From Aplectana chamaeleonis (lineage: Eukaryota; Nematoda; Chromadorea; Rhabditida; Cosmocercidae): 64,000 nt of DNA. Location: the NCBI GenBank assembly GCA_029168955.1, contig JAPDOI010001212.1:124001-188000 (forward strand), in the 5' to 3' direction. Position 1 is the stretch's first letter; each line of letters begins with the position of its first letter. Below, piece after piece: positions 59,882-64,000 of this stretch. Position numbers and translations under genes: made by a program. The notes below the pieces were generated by a model that saw nothing but the letters and a program-made list of their open reading frames with translations, was not told the origin of the DNA and searched no databases.

Positions 59882-60022
59882 TACCGAGCAGTTGAGTGAG
59901 AGCGGCGCTGGGGCTACGGTGGTGCAGTGCGATAAGGCGCTCCCCCGGAAAGGGAATATGCTGGTTCAATCTCGCCCGGAGCCAAGCGTTTTGCGATCAA
60001 CTCAGCACCTTGTGTAATCATA
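59882..60022 (+). mobile_element. tRNA-like SINE, copy 3
   Basis: This is the fullest copy. GTGC/GCGC can pair as a D-arm, CTCCCCCGGAAAGGGAA forms an anticodon-like arm with a 7-nt loop, and GGTTCAATCTC is a B-box-like T-loop. The acceptor-like GGCTACG/CGGAGCC is weakened by one mismatch. It continues to CAACTCAGCACCTTGTG as in copies 1 and 2. The T-stem pairs poorly and all three copies share sequence beyond the tRNA part, so I call it a SINE rather than a tRNA gene. Confidence 0.55.
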
Positions 60023-60333
60023 CTACTGACTACGTTCATAGCAAAGTAAAAGAAGGATAAATAAGCATTAAGCAAAATCTCGTAATTAGGGGGCCGGCCG
60101 ACACTAGTAACTAGCCGCAATCCTTATTTTCGAGCGTTTTCCCCGCAAATTTCCGGGTTTCACTTATTTTTACTTTTGTGATGACCAAATCTACATTCTC
60201 AAGAAAAGAGCTCAAAATCGATTTTATCGTGAACCCTCCTTTAAAGGCAGTATATACTCTCGTAAACGTGGTTGAGATAGCTACGGCAATAGAATGGTAT
60301 GCGCAGAAATTCCTCAGTTTGAATGCTTACATA

Positions 60334-60606
60334 CTGTGCTTCTCTGGGTCAAATTCCGGTCCGCAATTGCGTCTCGACACGCTTTGCGGCGGCGCGCTTC
60401 GAGTCGGGAGTTCCCAGCGCCGCAGTCGCCAATCTGTTGACACGAGGTGGGTTTGGAAACTGGAAACTAAACGAAATCGGAGAAAACAGTATAAAAAGCT
60501 TCATCGAGTCTGCTTCGGGGCTGGAAACCCGACTGACTCGACGCGTGCGGCCGCAAAGCGTGTCGAGACGCAATTGCGGACCGGAATTTGGCCCAGAGAA
60601 GCACAG
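60334..60606. mobile_element. TA-target MITE, family F, nested in M3 (273 bp)
   Basis: Inverted ends begin CTGTGCTTCTCTGGG on both sides with TA outside (60,332-60,333; 60,607-60,608). The arms continue as CCGGTCCGCAATTGCGTCTC and CGACACGCTTTGCGGC, about 60 bp and almost identical, so this is a fairly young copy. The centre is about 150 bp. Confidence 0.88.
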
Positions 60607-61379
60607 TACTTCGCAAGCGTTAGATCAATGTTATACTTTGTCGTTGTTAAAAGCGACAGTCATGACATTTAGCACGAATCGTGGCGGGACCAGAATAGGA
60701 ACAACGGCACTGGCCGTCGTAGAAACAGTTGCCGCGTGTACTTCGCAGCGACGGGTCGCGGAGAGCTGACATACTGCAACTCTCCCTATGTCTGTCTTTG
60801 TCACTTTCTCTGTCGCTGTGCAGCGCACTGCGTCCGCGACAGAATTGCAGGGCGGGAGCTCCGCGACAGTCGATCGCTGTCGCTGTGCAGGTATGTCCTA
60901 TTATGATGAAAGTGTACTGATCGCCTGCTCTTTTAGTGTTGACCGCGCTCTAAAGACGGGTTGATCGCCCCAATTGCCGGTTTGATCGCCGTTGATCACG
61001 CGATTGTTCCTATTGTGCGTCGCGATAAGTCCGTCTCTATGTCTGAGGTAAGTGATTGAACAGAAATTGACCTTTTCATCAATTATGGAAACCTTTGCCC
61101 TTCACGTGATGTTTGATACTAAGGACAGCTAAAATCCTTTCGACTCTGAGGAAATATTAGAAATAATCGGAAACTTGAAATTATTCAATCCAACACTCTC
61201 ATAGTCACCGCCTTGCCGACTGAGCCAATGATGGGTAGAAGCGGCGACATCATTCCTATTTCCTCGAATAGAAGTACACTTAGAGGCAGCATACATGCTC
61301 GAAAACGTATTTGAGATTACAACGGAAATAGAGCAAGTTTTACCCCGCCCGTATTTTCGCCCCCCCTGTATTTGACCTT

Positions 61380-61505
61380 TTCCTCCAACGCAGGGTTGCT
61401 GTGTCATCTTCGCCGTCAGTGACGTGTGTGTTTCACTTGTTAGGCCATCCACGAACAGTACCGACTGTGAAGATGACCCAGCAACCTTGCGTTGCAGGAA
61501 AAGGC
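61380..61505. mobile_element. Small inverted repeat inside M3
   Basis: TTTTCCTCCAACGCAGGGTT with GCTGTGTCATCTTC at the left mirrors GAAGATGACCCAGC with AACCTTGCGTTGCAGGAAAA at the right. Weaker complementarity continues outward. It is probably a decayed MITE. Confidence 0.6.
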
Positions 61506-61674
61506 CAAAGACCAAACAGGGGGCGTAATACCGGCGAGGCAAACGACACTCCTGTAACAGCATTGTGGATAGTTTTTGACGCTTCAAAATGCGTAGGCCT
61601 TGCAATCTGAGCCATACCATTCTATTTCCGTAGTTATCTCGATCACTTTTACGAGCGTGTATCCTGCCTTTAAT

Positions 61675-61930
61675 GGAGAAGGCTGAGTATTACAAGAACA
61701 CCCTCTATTTGATGTACGCCTCTATAAGAAGTTCATATAAAACACAGGTCTGAGTATTAGAAGTACACCCTCTGTTTGAAATATACCTCTTTCGAAAGTA
61801 CACCTCTTTTCGGAATGGACCTCCGGTACTCGGGTAAGTGTTTGGCTATTCAAATGTGACATTTGAGAGAGACTCGTTTGCACGAGATGTTTTTTTAATA
61901 TTATGAGGATTAATTATTCGCAAAAAAACT
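61675..61930. repeat. Decayed copy of the centre and right arm of element H
   Basis: A GAAGTACACCCTCT minisatellite at 61,685-61,810 is followed by GGTACTCGGGTAAGTG and ATTTGAGAGAGACTCGTTTG. This is the same order as 57,910-58,090 inside H (GGTACCCGGGTAAGTG, then ATTTGAGAGAGACCAGTTTG). Confidence 0.7.
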
Positions 61931-62238
61931 AACTATCGGATACCCCTTTCTCGGTCGAAGATGGCTTGTATGGGACAACTTCTGATGAAACATTTGCGAA
62001 CTTCAAATGGCCAAGAAAAAAAAACAGAGCTAAAACTTGATATTGATTTTATTCACTGCAAATGCAGGGAACTCATCTAGGTAAACTTGATCGGATGAGT
62101 CCGGACGGAGCAAGAAGCGGAGGGTCGGTCATGGGGCAAAATATAACAGCGATATGGGGATTTTGACATGATAGGCCCGATAAGCCTCACTTCGACCGGC
62201 CCGAATTGAGAAAGCTAGGCTATGTATACTTTATCAAA

Positions 62239-62335
62239 GGCAGCGTTCACGATGATCATCTTGGTTGACTTTCCACAGTGAAACGATAGTACGGTAGAAA
62301 ACGAGCCAGGAGCGGCAAAATAACGGCTGCAAACT
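62239..62335. mobile_element. Solo TTAA-MITE end
   Basis: AGGCAGCGTTCACGATGATC at 62,236-62,255, preceded by TCAA, matches the M1 end. No opposite end was found. Confidence 0.4.
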
Positions 62336-62354
62336 ATACTTAGTATCCGAATCA

Positions 62355-62610
62355 CTCCTTTTCGGATATCCGACGGGATATCCGAGAATTTTCGGATATC
62401 GGATTATCCGAATCTCGGATACCCGACCGGATATCCGAGATTCGGATAATCGGATATCCGAATCATTGGAAAAATGGCATTATCTGAATAGATCCAATAT
62501 CCGAAAATGTGAAAAACGCATTATCTGAATCGAACCAATATCCGGTAAATTTAAAATGGCATTATCCGAATCGATCCATTATCCGAAAATTTTCATCGGA
62601 TAACAAGTAT
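62355..62610. repeat. GGATATCCGA / ATTATCCGAATC repeat cluster
   Basis: Palindromic GGATATCC and the words ATCGGATTATCCGAA, CATTATCTGAAT and AATATCCG recur about 20 times in both orientations. From 62,465 a unit of about 45 bp (GGCATTATCTGAAT, then CCAATATCCGAAAA) repeats three times. No gene is seen. Confidence 0.75.
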
Positions 62611-63630
62611 ACTACAAACAAATTGTATTGGTATCCCAGACACGCCCCGTGCTCCAGATGCGCCCTCTCGAAATGAACAAATGAAGACTCAGATTACAGA
62701 AATGATCAAGTCAAGGAAGTGCTGATAAGTGAGCTGATCGCTTCATTGCACTAATAGGTATCATCCTCTCTGATGTGCTCGGGCGATCGTCCCCAACCCG
62801 ACAGCCGTGGCCACGTCACTAGGGACTAAACACAACCTCGGTTGACCGCCGACATGCATCCTCTAGCCCCACCCCTTTGGGAGGGACTTGGTAGGGTATC
62901 CGTCCCTCCTTTGCTGGATGTGTCCAATCGATTGCGGTGAAGCGTCCCCAAACCTACAGGCTCACTCAAACGCCCAGTGAACTCAGGGGAGCATCCCCAA
63001 ACTGACACGTGGAGCAATCACGTAGATCGCTGAAACATCGATTGGAATTTTTCATTTTTTTCTTTTGATGATTGCTCATTTTTGCTTTTGTTTTGGAATT
63101 GGAAACTTTTGAACCATGCTTGACCAATTTGTGCTTTTGAGGTTTAATTGGAAGTCACGCAGAGATTCTCGTCTGAGAGAATTTTTAGCTTATTCTTTCA
63201 ATCACCATTTTTAGGAAACCATTGATGGCAGAAAAGAAAGAGGGGGCAACCGATTTTGGCAGTATTATTCTTGGGCACAAAATGGACTGATACAAGTGAT
63301 CAGGTATTATTTTTCAAGTTTTTTTTCACTCATGGTGCACTAGGGCACTCTCGTCGCAATGATGGCTTTCTTATCACCGTATTTTTCTAAATCCGCGGCA
63401 AAATCGCGGCATTTCTTCTCAAAGTTTTTTCTTTCCCGGTAATTTGGTGGCAGCCGCTGGGTTGCTCAACGGTGATTTCGCGTTGTGTCCGCCGTAATTT
63501 CCGACCTAGCGATAGCTTCGTATCAATTTTTCGGAGAAATCCAGGTTCGCGGTGGATTCGCGGTGGCTTTCATACAATTTCTTCTACAGCAGGGTTCCAT
63601 AAGGAGCCTGCTAGAGATTATGTAGGATAG
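62611..63630. other. Spacer with no supported gene
   Basis: Between 62,780 and 63,005 are GGAGGGACTTGG, CGTCCCTCC and GTCCCCAA words that recall 34,630-34,830, suggesting a shared dispersed repeat. The rest has nothing I recognise. Confidence 0.35.
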
Positions 63631-64000
63631 CTGTAGAACTTCGAAAAAAATACCGAACGAAAGAAAATTTGGAAATTTTTCGTTGGAAAAACTTCAAATT
63701 TTGGAAAACTTTCAAAATTTCGGAGTTCGAACGAACGAATTTCGAAACTGATCGAAGCTTTGATTTTTTTTTCGAAATTCGTTCGAGATTCCGTATTTTT
63801 TGAATTTCGTTCGAAATTTCGCTTTTCTTCAAAATTTCGGTTTTTCCCGAAATTCGTTCGAAAAAATTTCGAACGAACGAATTCCGAAAATCTTTCGAAA
63901 TTTCAGAGGTCGAACAAACAAATTTCGAATCTAATCAAAATTTGATTACTTTCGAAAGTCGTTCGAAATTTTTGATTTTATCGAATCTCGTATTTTTTTA
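63631..64000. repeat. TTCGAAATTCGTTCGAA low-complexity repeat
   Basis: Words such as TTCGAACGAACGAATT, AATTTCGTTCGAAATTTC and AAATTCGTTCG alternate to the window edge. It is the same type as 54,375-54,560. The open frames here (Lys/Phe/Ser-rich) are compositional. Confidence 0.8.

Larger units (their letters stand above)
60245..61669. mobile_element. TTAA-type element, subfamily M3 (1.4 kb)
   Basis: The left end AGGCAGTATATACTCTCGTA and right end (other strand) AGGCAGGATACACGCTCGTA are flanked by TTAA (60,241-60,244; 61,670-61,673). Arms continue for about 50 bp (GAGATAGCTACGGCAATAGA and its partner). Inside are a family-F MITE (60,334-60,606), a CTCTGTCGCTGTGC-rich patch near 60,795-60,890, a solo M3 end at about 61,276 and a short inverted repeat around 61,380-61,500. 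No transposase is recognised. Confidence 0.75.

Noticed and set aside
59882..60022. A functional tRNA gene (anticodon-like GGA)
   Set aside because: The T-stem pairs poorly, the D-arm position is irregular, and homology to the other copies extends beyond the tRNA-like part, so a SINE is more likely.

Overview
This is eukaryotic DNA with no intact conventional gene that I can support. It looks like a repeat-dominated, probably heterochromatic, intergenic region of an animal. A decayed mariner transposase and a fragment of a Penelope-type GIY-YIG endonuclease are the only proteins recognised. Together with the dense TA- and TTAA-target miniature inverted-repeat elements (MITEs), they would fit a nematode or another small invertebrate. 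That assignment is an inference and is weak. No rRNA gene, canonical tRNA gene, telomeric repeat or CRISPR array was seen.

Layout. Positions 1 to about 13,575 are one continuous array of a 42-bp satellite (called Sat42 here). It has higher-order duplications and runs off the left edge. Four more Sat42 or Sat42-like patches lie at 25.7-26.6, 28.85-29.9 (inverted, split by a MITE), 46.74-46.92 (divergent) and 56.16-57.16 kb. From 13.6 to 37.7 kb is a mosaic of short inverted-repeat elements, a (TA)n tract split by a MITE, the Penelope remnant, several minor tandem repeats and a tRNA-like SINE pair. From 37.7 to 53.8 kb are two copies, in opposite orientation, of a 4.9-kb element (E1, E2) with arms of about 0.93 kb and TA target duplications. 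E2 is enlarged to 9.46 kb by a further 4.55-kb insertion. From 53.8 to 64 kb are the dead mariner, a Sat42-bearing element that cuts it off, a foldback element, more TTAA elements, a SINE copy and low-complexity TTCGAA-type repeats.

The parts explain each other through empty sites. The flanks of E1 and E2 do not match within each element. They do match if the 1.69 kb between the elements was inverted: E then sits at a TA inside two MITE families whose unoccupied copies lie at 22,933 and 27,899 in this same window. The Sat42 patches at 28.85-30.06 and 55.86-57.24 kb share the same non-satellite left flank, and the arrays at 1-13.6 and 56.2-57.2 kb share the same right flank. Sat42 therefore appears to be the expandable core of a dispersed mobile element rather than a free satellite. 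This is the most interesting system in the window.

The long open frames over Sat42 (up to about 900 codons) come from a 42-bp period divisible by three with few stop codons. They are not treated as genes.
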